Shown here piece by piece: positions 18,322-28,005 of a stretch of 46,020 bases of DNA. The stretch covers positions 7,947 through 53,966 of the forward strand of contig NZ_PBSH01000001.1 of assembly GCF_002726155.1 (NCBI RefSeq), given 5' to 3'. The notes under the pieces are model-generated. The model was given only the letters and a program-made list of their open reading frames with translations, searched no databases and had not been told where the DNA came from. Source of the DNA: Alcanivorax sp. (GTDB taxonomy: Bacteria; Pseudomonadota; Gammaproteobacteria; Pseudomonadales; Alcanivoracaceae). Within the stretch, counting starts at the first letter, position 1. Each line of letters starts with the position of its first letter. Position numbers and translations under genes: made by a program.

Positions 18322-18822
18322 ATGGAAGGTAAGGGCATGAATGAGGCCCCGGGGCTGACCGTTGAAGTGAGTAAGGGAGAAGAGCGTGGCGGGGCGGCCA
18401 AGAGTGATGAGCAATGGTTGGCCGGGGCGGGGCTGAAAGCCACGTTGCCGCGGGTGCGGATCCTGCAGCACCTGAAAGCCGCCCACGATGAGCAGCGTCA
18501 TCTGGGCGCTGAAGACATCTACGCCCGCTTGTATCAGGCGGGGGAAAGGATTGGTATTTCTACCATTTACCGCGTGTTGCTGAACCTGGAGCAGGTGGGG
18601 TTGGTTACCCGTCATCAGTTTTCCCAGGGGGCCGTGAGTCGCTGTGTCTACGAGTTGTCATTCGGTGAACACCATGACCACATGGTATGCGTGGAAACGG
18701 AGCGGGTGATTGAATTCCGTGATCCGGTCATCGAGGCGCGGCAGGAGAAAATTGCCGAGGCCCACGGCTATGAAGTCGTTGGCCGGGAGCTGGTTATCCG
18801 GGTTCGCCGTATCACCCCGTAG
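18322..18822 (+). CDS. Fur-family transcriptional regulator
   Basis: A 166-residue Fur homolog. The DNA-binding part (AGLKATLPRVRILQHL...ISTIYRVLLNLEQVGLVTRH) and the metal site HHDH (117-120) are intact. Of the two Cys in the Fur CxxC, only Cys123 is present (CVET where E. coli Fur has CLDC). A polar N-terminal extension of about 27 residues is unusual. I chose ATG 18322 because AGGAG lies 6 bases upstream; ATG 18304 and 18337 are alternatives. Placed divergent to an iron-uptake signalling operon, it may be the global Fur or a local paralog. Confidence 0.88.
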   Translation: MEGKGMNEAPGLTVEVSKGEERGGAAKSDEQWLAGAGLKATLPRVRILQHLKAAHDEQRHLGAEDIYARLYQAGERIGISTIYRVLLNLEQVGLVTRHQFSQGAVSRCVYELSFGEHHDHMVCVETERVIEFRDPVIEARQEKIAEAHGYEVVGRELVIRVRRITP

Positions 18823-18921
18823 CCGGCAGGGCTTGGCGCTTGTCAGACCAGCGGTCAGCCCTTGCCTTGTGCTTGCCCGGTTGGGTGGGTACAACCATAG
18901 AAAGTCTTGATGGGAGGCACG

Positions 18922-19161
18922 GTGCGAGATACGACGCAAGACAGCCATGATGACAACAACAACCGCAATCGTCGCGAAGAGAGGCCGCGCTCGCCAATAC
19001 AGCGCGTGCTGGAAAAGGAAAAATTGATGTTTCTGGCGTTGGTGATGCTGGTAGCGGGCGCGTTAATGCTCGGGTTCTTCGCCCATTCGGAAGGGATTGA
19101 GGCGCGCACGGCCCTGAAGGATATCCACGTAACCCTGACTCAGGCAGCCAATTCCCTGTAG
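18922..19161 (+). CDS. Small single-pass membrane protein
   Basis: About 79 residues. A charged, Asn/Arg-rich N-terminus precedes one transmembrane helix (LMFLALVMLVAGALMLGFF) and a short periplasmic tail. The GTG at 18922 follows GGGAGG with 4-base spacing; the ATG at 18910 is possible but has no Shine-Dalgarno. No family is recognised. It lies 99 bases after the Fur-family gene and may share its transcript. Confidence 0.6.
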   Translation: MRDTTQDSHDDNNNRNRREERPRSPIQRVLEKEKLMFLALVMLVAGALMLGFFAHSEGIEARTALKDIHVTLTQAANSL

Positions 19162-19205
19162 CAGGCTGTTGTGTTCAGCAATACGGCCCTTGATCAGGGG
19201 CAACA

Positions 19206-19227
19206 AGGCCGGAGGTGTCTCCGGCCT
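19206..19227. terminator. Hairpin between convergent genes
   Basis: AGGCCGGAG-GTGT-CTCCGGCCT is a perfect 9-bp stem located between the small membrane protein stop and the patatin stop. It lacks a long T-run, so termination may be bidirectional but weak. Confidence 0.6.
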
Positions 19228-19242
19228 GCTTCCGTTAGTCCG

Positions 19243-20190
19243 TCAGCCTATGGCCATGCGCACTGTTTCGGCAGTGGTTATTTGTGCCGTATCGTAGACC
19301 TGCCGGCGTCGTTTCGGGTCCATCATGTTGTAACCGAAAGCGGTCAGATCCTGCGCATTGGGCTCGATGCGGATGACGCGTTTGCCGCTTTTTTCCAACA
19401 AGGCGACTTCCCGGTCCACGATTGTGGTCATGTAGCGGCGCACCCGCCGTTCTATCTTCATCAACGGAGAGCGGGGCTGGTCCGGCTGGCGTGAGGCCAT
19501 GGGGGCCAGCACGATTACTTCATCCACTGCACTGTCGGCCAGCAGGTCTGCGGAGGTGGGCGAGGCGACGCCGCCATCAATGTAGGTGCGATCAGCCACG
19601 GTGACCGGCGGACACCAGAATGGCACCCCATAAGATGCGCACACCGCATCGGCAATGGTGGCGCTGGGTGCGCCGCCCTTGCCGAAAGGAATCCGTTTGC
19701 CGCTGTCTGTGTCCACCGCCATGATCCAGGTAGCCGGGTGGCTGACCCAGCCCTTGCCGGCGGTGGCGGTATTGACCAGCTGACGGAAGGGGGCCATGTC
19801 GAACTGCCCGCGTGGTAGCAGTCCGCAGATGGCGGTTAGCGGCGAAATCTCTCCGCGCAATCCTTTCAGGGCCAGTTTGGCGCCGGTAAACCGGGCCCCG
19901 GGCAAGGGCGGTAGTGCGCCGCCGGTATCGGTGTCGTGGTCCCATTGGCAGTGGTCGCTGGTGCCTTGTTGGCAGTCGCGCAATTGGGCCACGGACACGC
20001 CGCTACCCAGCAGGGTGGCGAGCACAGCACCGGCGGAGGTACCGACCAGAATATCCGCATCACGGGCGTCCCAGTCCAGTTGCTGTTCCAGATGGTGCAG
20101 GGCTGCAATGGACCAGGCGCCGCCGGCGACGCCACCACAGCCGATGACCAGCGCCCGGCGAGGTAAGGGTGAAGACGTGGTGTCAGCCAT
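19243..20190 (-). CDS. Patatin-like phospholipase/esterase
   Basis: A 315-residue patatin-family lipid acyl hydrolase. The Ser-Asp dyad is visible: an oxyanion-hole motif GCGGVAGG (17-24), nucleophile Ser52 in GTSAG, and Asp205 in DGG. No signal peptide is seen, so it is cytoplasmic. It starts 2 bases after the monooxygenase stop as the last gene of the TetR-SDR-BVMO-patatin operon. A plausible role is hydrolysis of the ester or lactone that the monooxygenase makes (inference); a generic phospholipase role is also possible. Confidence 0.9.
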   Translation of the reverse strand: MADTTSSPLPRRALVIGCGGVAGGAWSIAALHHLEQQLDWDARDADILVGTSAGAVLATLLGSGVSVAQLRDCQQGTSDHCQWDHDTDTGGALPPLPGARFTGAKLALKGLRGEISPLTAICGLLPRGQFDMAPFRQLVNTATAGKGWVSHPATWIMAVDTDSGKRIPFGKGGAPSATIADAVCASYGVPFWCPPVTVADRTYIDGGVASPTSADLLADSAVDEVIVLAPMASRQPDQPRSPLMKIERRVRRYMTTIVDREVALLEKSGKRVIRIEPNAQDLTAFGYNMMDPKRRRQVYDTAQITTAETVRMAIG

Positions 20191-20192
20191 GA

Positions 20193-21677
20193 TCAGAATA
20201 CCTCCTGGGAGGCAGGGGTGAGGGTGTAATTGTCAGCGTCGAACGTTTTCAACAGCCGTTGCATTTCCAGGGTGCTCCAGGGGAAGCCGACGCTGTTCAA
20301 GCCGTTCTTGTCCAGGTAGTAACTGGAGCAGCCGCCGGTGTTCCAGACCGTGCCCTGCAGGTCTTTCTGGACCTTGCGGTTGTACTGTTGCTGCACCTCG
20401 GCCTTCACTTCAATGCGGTCCAGTTGCTGTTCGCGCATGGTTTTCAGGGTGCTGACGATGTAGTTGATCTGCGCTTCGATAACGATAAACGCGGAATTGT
20501 GGCCGATGCCCAGGTTGGGGCCGAGTACCATGAAGGCATTGGGCAGGCCATTGATGGTGGTGCCCCGGTAGGCCTGCATGCCGTCTTCCCACATCTGGCT
20601 GAGCGACTGGCCGGCATCATTGAAAATATGGTTGGCGATGGGTGGTTCGGTGACAAAAAAACCGGTGCCGAGAATCACCGTGTCGACTTCACATTCACTG
20701 CCATCCTGGCCCACCAGCGTCTTGCCGCGAACTTCTTTCAGGCCGGTGTGGAACACATCCACATTCGGTTGGTTCAGGGTCGGGTAATAGTTGTTGCTCA
20801 TCAATACGCGCTTGCAGCCAAGGGTGTAATCCGGGGTGAGTTTGGCGCGCAGTGTCGCGTCCTTGATGGCCACTTTTAGATGCGCCAGACCCAGCTTCTG
20901 GATTTGCCGCAGGAGGGTCGGGCGGCGGAAGCCGATGCCGAACGTTTCAAAACCGCCGTAGAGCATCTTGCGCCAGGCGCTCAGGGTGAACGGCAGGCGG
21001 AAGAAGTTTTCCTCGATCTTGGGGATGCTGTGATCTGGCTTGGGCAGCACCCATTGCGGGGTGCGCTGGAACAAGGTCAGGTGTTGGGTTTTGGGCTGTA
21101 TTTCCGGGACGAACTGAATGGCTGAGGCCCCGGTGCCGACCACCGCCACGCGCTCGCCGGTCAGGTCGTGATCGTGATCCCAGCGCGAGGAATGGAACAA
21201 CTTGCCCGCGAAGTTTTCCAAGCCGGGAATGGCCGGAATAATCGGTTCGTGCAGGTAGCCGGAGCAGGCCACCACGGTGCGTGCCAGATAGAGCTGGTCA
21301 GCGGTTTGCACTTCCCACAGGTTCTGGCTCTCGCGCCATTGCGCCCGTTCTACTGCCTGGTTGAAACGAATCGATGCAGGGATGTCGTAACGCTCAGCGG
21401 TATCGCGGACGTAATCGAGAATTTCCGCCTGCCCGGCAAAGGCCCGGGTCCAGTCCGGTTTCTGGGCGAAGGAATAGGAATACAGCGCAGAGGGTACATC
21501 GCAGGCGCAGCCCGGGTAGGTATTGTCCCGCCAGGTGCCGCCCAGGTCGGCCGCTTTTTCCAGGATCACAAAGTTATCGAACCCGGCTTCTTTGAGGCGA
21601 ATGCCCAGGCCGATGCCACTGATGCCGGCACCGACAATCAGGGTGTCATAAATCGGAGTGTTGGCTTGCTGTGTCAT
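20193..21677 (-). CDS. Flavin-binding Baeyer-Villiger-type monooxygenase
   Basis: A 494-residue class B flavoprotein monooxygenase. The FAD Rossmann motif GAGISGIG (about 16-23), the BVMO fingerprint F-x-G-x3-H-x3-W (Phe156, Gly158, His162, Trp166), followed by Asp167, and the NADPH motif GTGASA (181-186) are all intact. It should insert oxygen next to a ketone to form an ester or lactone. It is preceded by an SDR that could supply the ketone and followed by a patatin esterase. AlmA-type long-chain alkane monooxygenases are relatives, so that role is the main alternative. Confidence 0.9.
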   Translation of the reverse strand: MTQQANTPIYDTLIVGAGISGIGLGIRLKEAGFDNFVILEKAADLGGTWRDNTYPGCACDVPSALYSYSFAQKPDWTRAFAGQAEILDYVRDTAERYDIPASIRFNQAVERAQWRESQNLWEVQTADQLYLARTVVACSGYLHEPIIPAIPGLENFAGKLFHSSRWDHDHDLTGERVAVVGTGASAIQFVPEIQPKTQHLTLFQRTPQWVLPKPDHSIPKIEENFFRLPFTLSAWRKMLYGGFETFGIGFRRPTLLRQIQKLGLAHLKVAIKDATLRAKLTPDYTLGCKRVLMSNNYYPTLNQPNVDVFHTGLKEVRGKTLVGQDGSECEVDTVILGTGFFVTEPPIANHIFNDAGQSLSQMWEDGMQAYRGTTINGLPNAFMVLGPNLGIGHNSAFIVIEAQINYIVSTLKTMREQQLDRIEVKAEVQQQYNRKVQKDLQGTVWNTGGCSSYYLDKNGLNSVGFPWSTLEMQRLLKTFDADNYTLTPASQEVF

Positions 21678-21690
21678 GGTCGGTCCGTGG

Positions 21691-22464
21691 TTACTGGTTC
21701 GGTTGCGGGCTGAAGAAATCCATCGCCCGGTTGGTCAGGTTCAGGTTGGCGACTTGCTTGGCGAGGCTGTAGATATCCGGGTAAATCACCCGGGCGCCGC
21801 CCTTACGGAACGTTTTGTAAATTCGCTCAGCCAGAACATCCGGCTTGCCGGTGGGAATAAAGCGTGAAGCGGGCCCTTTTTTCACCTGGCTGCGGGCATG
21901 GTTTTCCAGGCCGGAATAGATCGGGCCGGGATAGACCGTAATCACATTGACGCCTTGCTTCTTCAGGTCCAGCCGGGCGATTTCCGAGGCCAGGCCGATT
22001 CCCGCCTTGGCGCCGCCGTAATAGCTGCAGCCGCGAATCGGCACGCGCCCGGCCATGCTGGCCACATTGATTACACAACCGTGACGGGCTTCCACCATGG
22101 CGGGCAGGGCCAGGTCCATCAGCCGCATGGGGGCGGTGAAGTTGATGTCCAGCAGACGTTTGCCTTTTTCCCAGCCGGTGCCGGTGATGCTGATGATGTC
22201 CATGATGCCGGCACAGTTGACCAGCACGTCCACCGGGCCGCGGCGGTCTTCCAGTGATTGCCACCAGGCGGGCAGGGCGTCGATATCCGTCAGATCACAG
22301 GTTTCTGCCTGGGCTCCGTGTTGCTCGGCGGCAACAGCCAGTGCCTCGGCATTTAAATCGACCAGGGTGATACGGGCCTCGGGGTGGTGCTGTCGAAACT
22401 GGCCGGCAAGCTGGCCGCCAATGGCGCCGGCACCGCCGGTAATCAGGATATGGGTTGGGGTCAT
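21691..22464 (-). CDS. Short-chain dehydrogenase/reductase
   Basis: A 257-residue classical SDR with cofactor motif TGGAGAIG (9-16), NCAG (83-86), catalytic Ser136 and the Y-x3-K pair Tyr149/Lys153. The C-terminus (about 225-257) is hydrophobic and positively charged, which suggests membrane association. It sits 12 bases after the TetR stop and 13 bases before the monooxygenase start. A likely role is alcohol/ketone oxidoreduction before Baeyer-Villiger oxidation (inference). Confidence 0.92.
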   Translation of the reverse strand: MTPTHILITGGAGAIGGQLAGQFRQHHPEARITLVDLNAEALAVAAEQHGAQAETCDLTDIDALPAWWQSLEDRRGPVDVLVNCAGIMDIISITGTGWEKGKRLLDINFTAPMRLMDLALPAMVEARHGCVINVASMAGRVPIRGCSYYGGAKAGIGLASEIARLDLKKQGVNVITVYPGPIYSGLENHARSQVKKGPASRFIPTGKPDVLAERIYKTFRKGGARVIYPDIYSLAKQVANLNLTNRAMDFFSPQPNQ

Positions 22465-22476
22465 GGCTGTTGTTCC

Positions 22477-23082
22477 CTAGTGGTTGTGGTTGGCAATGGC
22501 AAGCCAACAGGCGTCCCGTGCCTGTTTAAGGTCGCTATCGCTGAGTGTCAGGTAGCCCAGGCGCTCTGCCTTGAAGATGCCGACAAAGGCGCCCCAGAAC
22601 AGGGCGATGGCCAGGTCTGGTTTCATGTGGTTACCGAGCAGGCCGGTGCGTTGGCCGATGACTACCATTATCCCCAGTGGAATCAGCAGGGCCCGCTCAC
22701 TGTGTCGGCTGTGTTCGGTGAGGTAGCTGTGATGATCCTGCATTTCCAGAAACTGGAAGGCTTCAGGCTCTTCACGGGCAAAGGCGGTGAGCCGGGCCCA
22801 CAGGCTGTCGAACAGGCTGCGCGACGGGTGCATCAGGTCCAGGTCGGTGAGCAGCCGTTCTTGTAGCTGCTGCTTGGTGTCCTGGAATACTGCATTGATC
22901 AGGGCTTCCTTGCTGTCGAAGTAGCGGTATAGCGTGCCGACACCGACCCCGGCTTCTGTGGCAATCGGGGGAACCGGTGTGCCGTGCAGACCATGTTTGG
23001 CAAATACCTTGAGGGCAGCCTGGATAATCAGGTCTCGTTTGCCTTCACGTGCATTGGGAGAGGGGCTGGTGGCCAGGCTCAT
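22477..23082 (-). CDS. TetR-family regulator
   Basis: A 201-residue TetR/AcrR-type repressor. The N-terminal helix-turn-helix spans about residues 16-62 (IIQAALKVFAKHG...VGVGTLYRYFDSKEAL). The C-terminal ligand domain is helical, with no family-specific motif I recognise. It is the first gene of the operon with the SDR, monooxygenase and patatin, and a perfect-arm palindrome lies 18 bases upstream, so it probably represses the whole operon. Confidence 0.93.
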   Translation of the reverse strand: MSLATSPSPNAREGKRDLIIQAALKVFAKHGLHGTPVPPIATEAGVGVGTLYRYFDSKEALINAVFQDTKQQLQERLLTDLDLMHPSRSLFDSLWARLTAFAREEPEAFQFLEMQDHHSYLTEHSRHSERALLIPLGIMVVIGQRTGLLGNHMKPDLAIALFWGAFVGIFKAERLGYLTLSDSDLKQARDACWLAIANHNH

Positions 23083-23100
23083 AAGAGGCTTCTCACTTCA

Positions 23101-23116
23101 GAATGAATGTTCATTC
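23101..23116. promoter_or_regulatory. Palindromic operator candidate for the TetR operon
   Basis: GAATGAA-TG-TTCATTC has two perfect 7-bp arms and lies just upstream of the TetR start. Size and form fit a TetR-dimer site. The cognate link is inferred from position. Confidence 0.7.
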
Positions 23117-23324
23117 CGTTAATGTGCCACTGAATGATGTCTTGGTGAAGAGGGTTTTCGGTCAAATGGGGCCAAATGACGATAGTGCATCGTAGACGCG
23201 TCGCTGGCAGCGCGTTCGCCCAAGGGTGGAAAGCTCGATTTACTCTAGAACCACTGAGCCGGCTGGGGGAAAAGGAGAGACGCTGTTGCGTTACGGAAAA
23301 ACAGTTTAGTCAGGACCCGGCATC

Positions 23325-23346
23325 GCGCCGCTAGCGCTGCTCCTAC
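23325..23346. repeat. Single REP-like arm, GTAGGAGC family
   Basis: On the minus strand this reads GTAGGAGCAGCGCTAGCGGC, close to the arms at 9147 and 9269. No partner arm is seen nearby. It lies just downstream of the DUF1289 gene. Confidence 0.6.
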
Positions 23347-23355
23347 GGATAGGGG

Positions 23356-23856
23356 CTAGATAAGCCCTTTCTCCCGGGCGGCGTGCTCGGTGAGTTCCGC
23401 CACGAGGGTAACCGGGCGAGCGTAGGAGCGGTCGTAGTGAGCCTGGGACAGGGCGTGGCATTCGGCGCTGATCTGATCGTACAGCTGCCGTGGAGTCAGT
23501 CCGTCGCTGGGGGGCAGTGCCCGCAGGCCGAAATAGTCATAGGGGATCATCTTGGAGCCGGCGGCCTTGAGCAGCTCCGGCACCCAGCCCTGGGGAGACA
23601 GTTGGGGCTGGTAGCGAAGATTCTGAAAATCCAGCTCCGTAGCCAGTCGGTCGGCGTCTGCCACTACAAAATAGTTATCCACGACCTGGCATAGCAACAG
23701 GTTCAGGCGCCGCCAGACGATGGTTTTTTCCTCGTTGGTGTAGCCATTCCAGTGCACGACCTCGTGGCTGAAACGACGACAGCCACGGCAGACTGTGTCA
23801 CCGAACACGGTGGAACAGACGCCAATACAGGGGGTGTGGATTCGATTTACTGCCAT
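23356..23856 (-). CDS. DUF1289 domain protein
   Basis: A 166-residue protein. The N-terminal DUF1289 domain carries four cysteines (10, 14, 23, 26) in TPCIGVCSTVFGDTVCRGCRR and the conserved W-Y-EEK segment, suggesting a small metal-binding or Fe-S-like knuckle. The C-terminal 100 residues (about 60-166) have no recognised domain, so it is longer than the usual short DUF1289 protein. Function is unknown. It is monocistronic by layout. Confidence 0.85.
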   Translation of the reverse strand: MAVNRIHTPCIGVCSTVFGDTVCRGCRRFSHEVVHWNGYTNEEKTIVWRRLNLLLCQVVDNYFVVADADRLATELDFQNLRYQPQLSPQGWVPELLKAAGSKMIPYDYFGLRALPPSDGLTPRQLYDQISAECHALSQAHYDRSYARPVTLVAELTEHAAREKGLI

Positions 23857-24098
23857 GGCGAAATCCTAACAGAAAACCCCGGGCCTGGGAGGGTCGCGCC
23901 GGTCGGTTGCCGGTAATTTGAGCGCTTGCCTGTTACGCCGCAGGCGGCGGGCTTCAGGGCCTGTGGGGGCGGCGCCTGCGGCTTGAGCAATGCGGGCAAA
24001 TCGGCCATAGTTGGGCGTTCAACATTGCTTTACGTTGCACCCAATAATAAACAGGGCCGATCTGGACGCACCGGATACGGCAACGCTGGAGAATAATA

Positions 24099-24692
24099 AT
24101 GCGATTGGCTGTGCTGCTGGCGGCTTGCCTTTGGGCACTTTCGGGTTGTTCCGGAGTCGGGATGGGGATTCCTTCCACGCCGGGTGCTTTTCTGGATGCG
24201 CCGAAGGGAAAAACCTTTGCCCCCATGGATACGCTCGATCCGCGTAATGCCATGGTCTATATCTACCGTCCGATTACCCGCTGGGGTTATGAAGAAGTCC
24301 AGGCGCCGGTTTTCTTTATGGACTCTTCCCAGCTGTTCGGCCTGAAGGCCGGGGCCTACGAATGGCTGGAGTTGCCAGCTGGCACCCACGATTTCTACGC
24401 TCGCCGCCCGCTCAGTGTGCTGTACCTGAAGATGGTGTTTGAGATGCCGTTGAAGGTGGATGGTGGCCAGGAATACTTCTTCCGCTATTCGGAAACCCGC
24501 CCACTGGACATGGAAGAGCTGGTTGCTAACCCGGAAGATTATCAACAGGCTGGGCCACTGCAGCAGGTGCCCCGTGCGCTGGCGCTGCGGGAAATTGCCG
24601 ATCTGCGGCTGGATGAGCCGGGAGTGTATTACGGCGGTGATGACGTGAAAGAGAAGCGCTGGGCGCCGTTTTATACCTATTCGACGGAATAA
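24099..24692 (+). CDS. DUF2846-family lipoprotein
   Basis: A 197-residue predicted lipoprotein with signal MRLAVLLAACLWALSGC and lipobox LSGC. The segment A-VYIYRP with the later beta-rich LPAGTHDFYAR and G-EYFFRY pattern matches DUF2846, an outer-membrane or periplasmic family of unknown function. GGAG lies upstream of the ATG. It is followed by the bidirectional terminator near 24791. Confidence 0.83.
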   Translation: MRLAVLLAACLWALSGCSGVGMGIPSTPGAFLDAPKGKTFAPMDTLDPRNAMVYIYRPITRWGYEEVQAPVFFMDSSQLFGLKAGAYEWLELPAGTHDFYARRPLSVLYLKMVFEMPLKVDGGQEYFFRYSETRPLDMEELVANPEDYQQAGPLQQVPRALALREIADLRLDEPGVYYGGDDVKEKRWAPFYTYSTE

Positions 24693-24790
24693 AGACCCGC
24701 TACAAGCGACAAGCTTCAAGCTGCAACACGGGCGGAGCTGGTGCCAAACGAACGGTTGTCTTGGCCGCGCTTTGTGCATGTTGATGAATC

Positions 24791-24832
24791 AAAAAAAATG
24801 GGGAACCCTTTCGGGTTCCCCATTTTCATTTT
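24791..24832. terminator. Bidirectional terminator
   Basis: The stem GGGGAACCC-TTTC-GGGTTCCCC is flanked by an A-run on the left and T-rich sequence on the right, so it serves both the DUF2846 gene and the convergent thioesterase gene. Confidence 0.92.
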
Positions 24833-24852
24833 TGCAGCTAGCAACTTCTTGG

Positions 24853-25377
24853 CTAGTCGCTCTCCGTCAACCGTCGCTTGGTCTGTAGCAACCGCTTCCA
24901 CTGCTCTACATATTCGGGCAAGGCGGGGGAGGTCAGGTTCATGCCGGTCATTTCCTGCACGGTCTGGGGGCTGACGGATTTTCCGCCGTAGACGTTAGCC
25001 ACACGCAACAGGGCGTGGGTGTGCAGCTTGCGCTGGGACTCGAAGCGCTGGTCGTAGTACACGTATTTGTCGTCCCAACCGAGGATCCGGGTGTGTACCT
25101 GGAATTGCTGATAGGGGCGCAGTTCACGGATATAGGCAATTTCGGTATTGGCCACGACACCGTTGCAGCGGGCTTCGAGCATGCGGTTGAGCAGGCCGGT
25201 GACCACGGCATGTTCCAGCCGGCTGCGGTCCATGAACTTCAGGTATTTGGCATTGTTCAGATGCATGTTCAGGTCGATATCCAGCAGGCCCACCCGGAAT
25301 TCCATGGTGACCACATCAAACAGCTGGTGCGTAGGCGGCCGTTTACGACGTCGCGCTGCGCTGATCAGTTCAAGCAT
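24853..25377 (-). CDS. Hot-dog fold thioesterase (4HBT type)
   Basis: A 174-residue protein with the 4HBT-like core VGLLDIDLNMHLNNAKYLKF (about 29-48), the Asp/His/Asn-rich active-site segment of the acyl-CoA thioesterase family. It resembles THEM6/FcbC-type proteins and most likely hydrolyses an acyl-CoA. Substrate is unknown. It lies downstream of egtD in the same orientation, with 143 bases between them, so it could be read through from the egt operon or be separate. Confidence 0.85.
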   Translation of the reverse strand: MLELISAARRRKRPPTHQLFDVVTMEFRVGLLDIDLNMHLNNAKYLKFMDRSRLEHAVVTGLLNRMLEARCNGVVANTEIAYIRELRPYQQFQVHTRILGWDDKYVYYDQRFESQRKLHTHALLRVANVYGGKSVSPQTVQEMTGMNLTSPALPEYVEQWKRLLQTKRRLTESD

Positions 25378-25520
25378 CCGATCTCCCTATGCCACGGTTA
25401 TCACCGCAGCCCCATTTATTATCGTTGGTAACGTGTACAGAAAAACGCCGTTCAGTATAACGGCACTGGAACCGGTTCACACTATTTGCGGGATCGGGGT
25501 TACAGCTTTTACGTTCTCGG

Positions 25521-26510
25521 CTACACCTGAGCCAGATGAAGACTGAACAGGTTGTCCGGGTCGGTCCAGCAGCTTAGCGGGGTGAAGCCTGCCGTGACCA
25601 GTTCGGCACTGAAGCTTTCCACGGTGAATTTATAGGAATTCTCGGTGTGGATGCGGGTGCCGCTTTTCAGGGTGAGGGTGCGTTCCCCCAGGTGAATGTG
25701 CTGGTCGCTCAGGCACTCCAAGTGCATTTCGATGCGCTGTCGGGCGGTATTGTAGAACGCCACATGCTGCATATTATCGGTATCGAACTGGCAACCCAGT
25801 TCCCGGTTCAGGTGGTGCAGGGCGTTCATGTTGAAGGCGGCCGTAAGGCCTTCAGCATCGTTATAGGCGGCATTGAGGCGTGTATCGGGTTTTTGCAGGT
25901 CGGCGCCGATCAGCAGGGCGCCACTGGGGCCAGCCAGCGTGCGCAGCCCCTTGAGAAATTCGCTGCGGGCGGCCGGTTCAAAATTGCCAATGGTGGAGCC
26001 GGGAAAAAACACGACCCGCCCCGGTTGTGCCAGGCCTTGTGGCATGGCCATCGCCTGGCAGTAATCGGCGCACACGGCGCTGATGTGCACGTCGGGAAAA
26101 TCCTGGGCTAGTTGGCGAGAGGCGCCAAGCAGGCACTCACGGGAAATTTCCAGTGGCATGTAGTGACGGGGCTGCCAGGCATCCAGCAGCAGGCGCACTT
26201 TTTCACAGCTACCGGCACCGGGTTCGGCAATGGTTTGCGGTTGGTTGAGCCGTGCCTGGATTTCTTCAGCATAGCCGGTCAGCAGTGAGGTTTCGGTACG
26301 GGTGGGGTAGTACTCCGGGGTGCGGGTGATGCGGTCAAACAGGGCGGAGCCGGCTTCATCGTAAAAATACTTGGGGTGCAGGGACGGGCCGGGAGCTGAA
26401 AGGGACTGGCTGACCTCCGCAAGCATATCGGTGGCTGGTGGGTACAGGTCGTAAAACGTCAGGTTCGGGCAAAGCTGCTGGTGGTTCAACGGAGTCTGTT
26501 GATGCTTCAT
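25521..26510 (-). CDS. egtD: L-histidine N-alpha-methyltransferase (ergothioneine)
   Basis: A 329-residue EgtD-type SAM methyltransferase that converts histidine to hercynine, the first step of ergothioneine synthesis. The N-terminal [26 protein letters not shown] block, the SAM site [14 protein letters not shown] and the [10 protein letters not shown] segment are family signatures. It starts 35 bases after egtB, with AGAGG as Shine-Dalgarno, so the two form an operon. Confidence 0.95.
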   Translation of the reverse strand: [329 protein letters not shown]

Positions 26511-26545
26511 CTTAGCCTCTGCAAGAAGTCGGAGTGGTGCGCCTG

Positions 26546-27826
<1,281 letters not shown>

Positions 27827-28005
27827 GCCATGGGTCAAGGTGCGGTCCTGATGACTGCAATGACGCAATCTCACCTTAAAGCAGTCCCGGTTTGAGCGAA
27901 AGCAACAATGAGACGCTTGCGCGGGCTGGGTATACTCCGGGTAACGTTTTTCAGAGGCTCCTTAATAGCCCGTTACCTTTCTACCTTTCACAAGAAGGAG
28001 AGCAT

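Noticed and set aside
24695..24730. CAAGC-rich stretch (ACAAGCGACAAGCTTCAAGCTGCAA) as a possible CRISPR or regulatory array
   Set aside because: Only a few short imperfect units with no spacers; at most a degenerate simple repeat. No CRISPR array is seen anywhere in the window.
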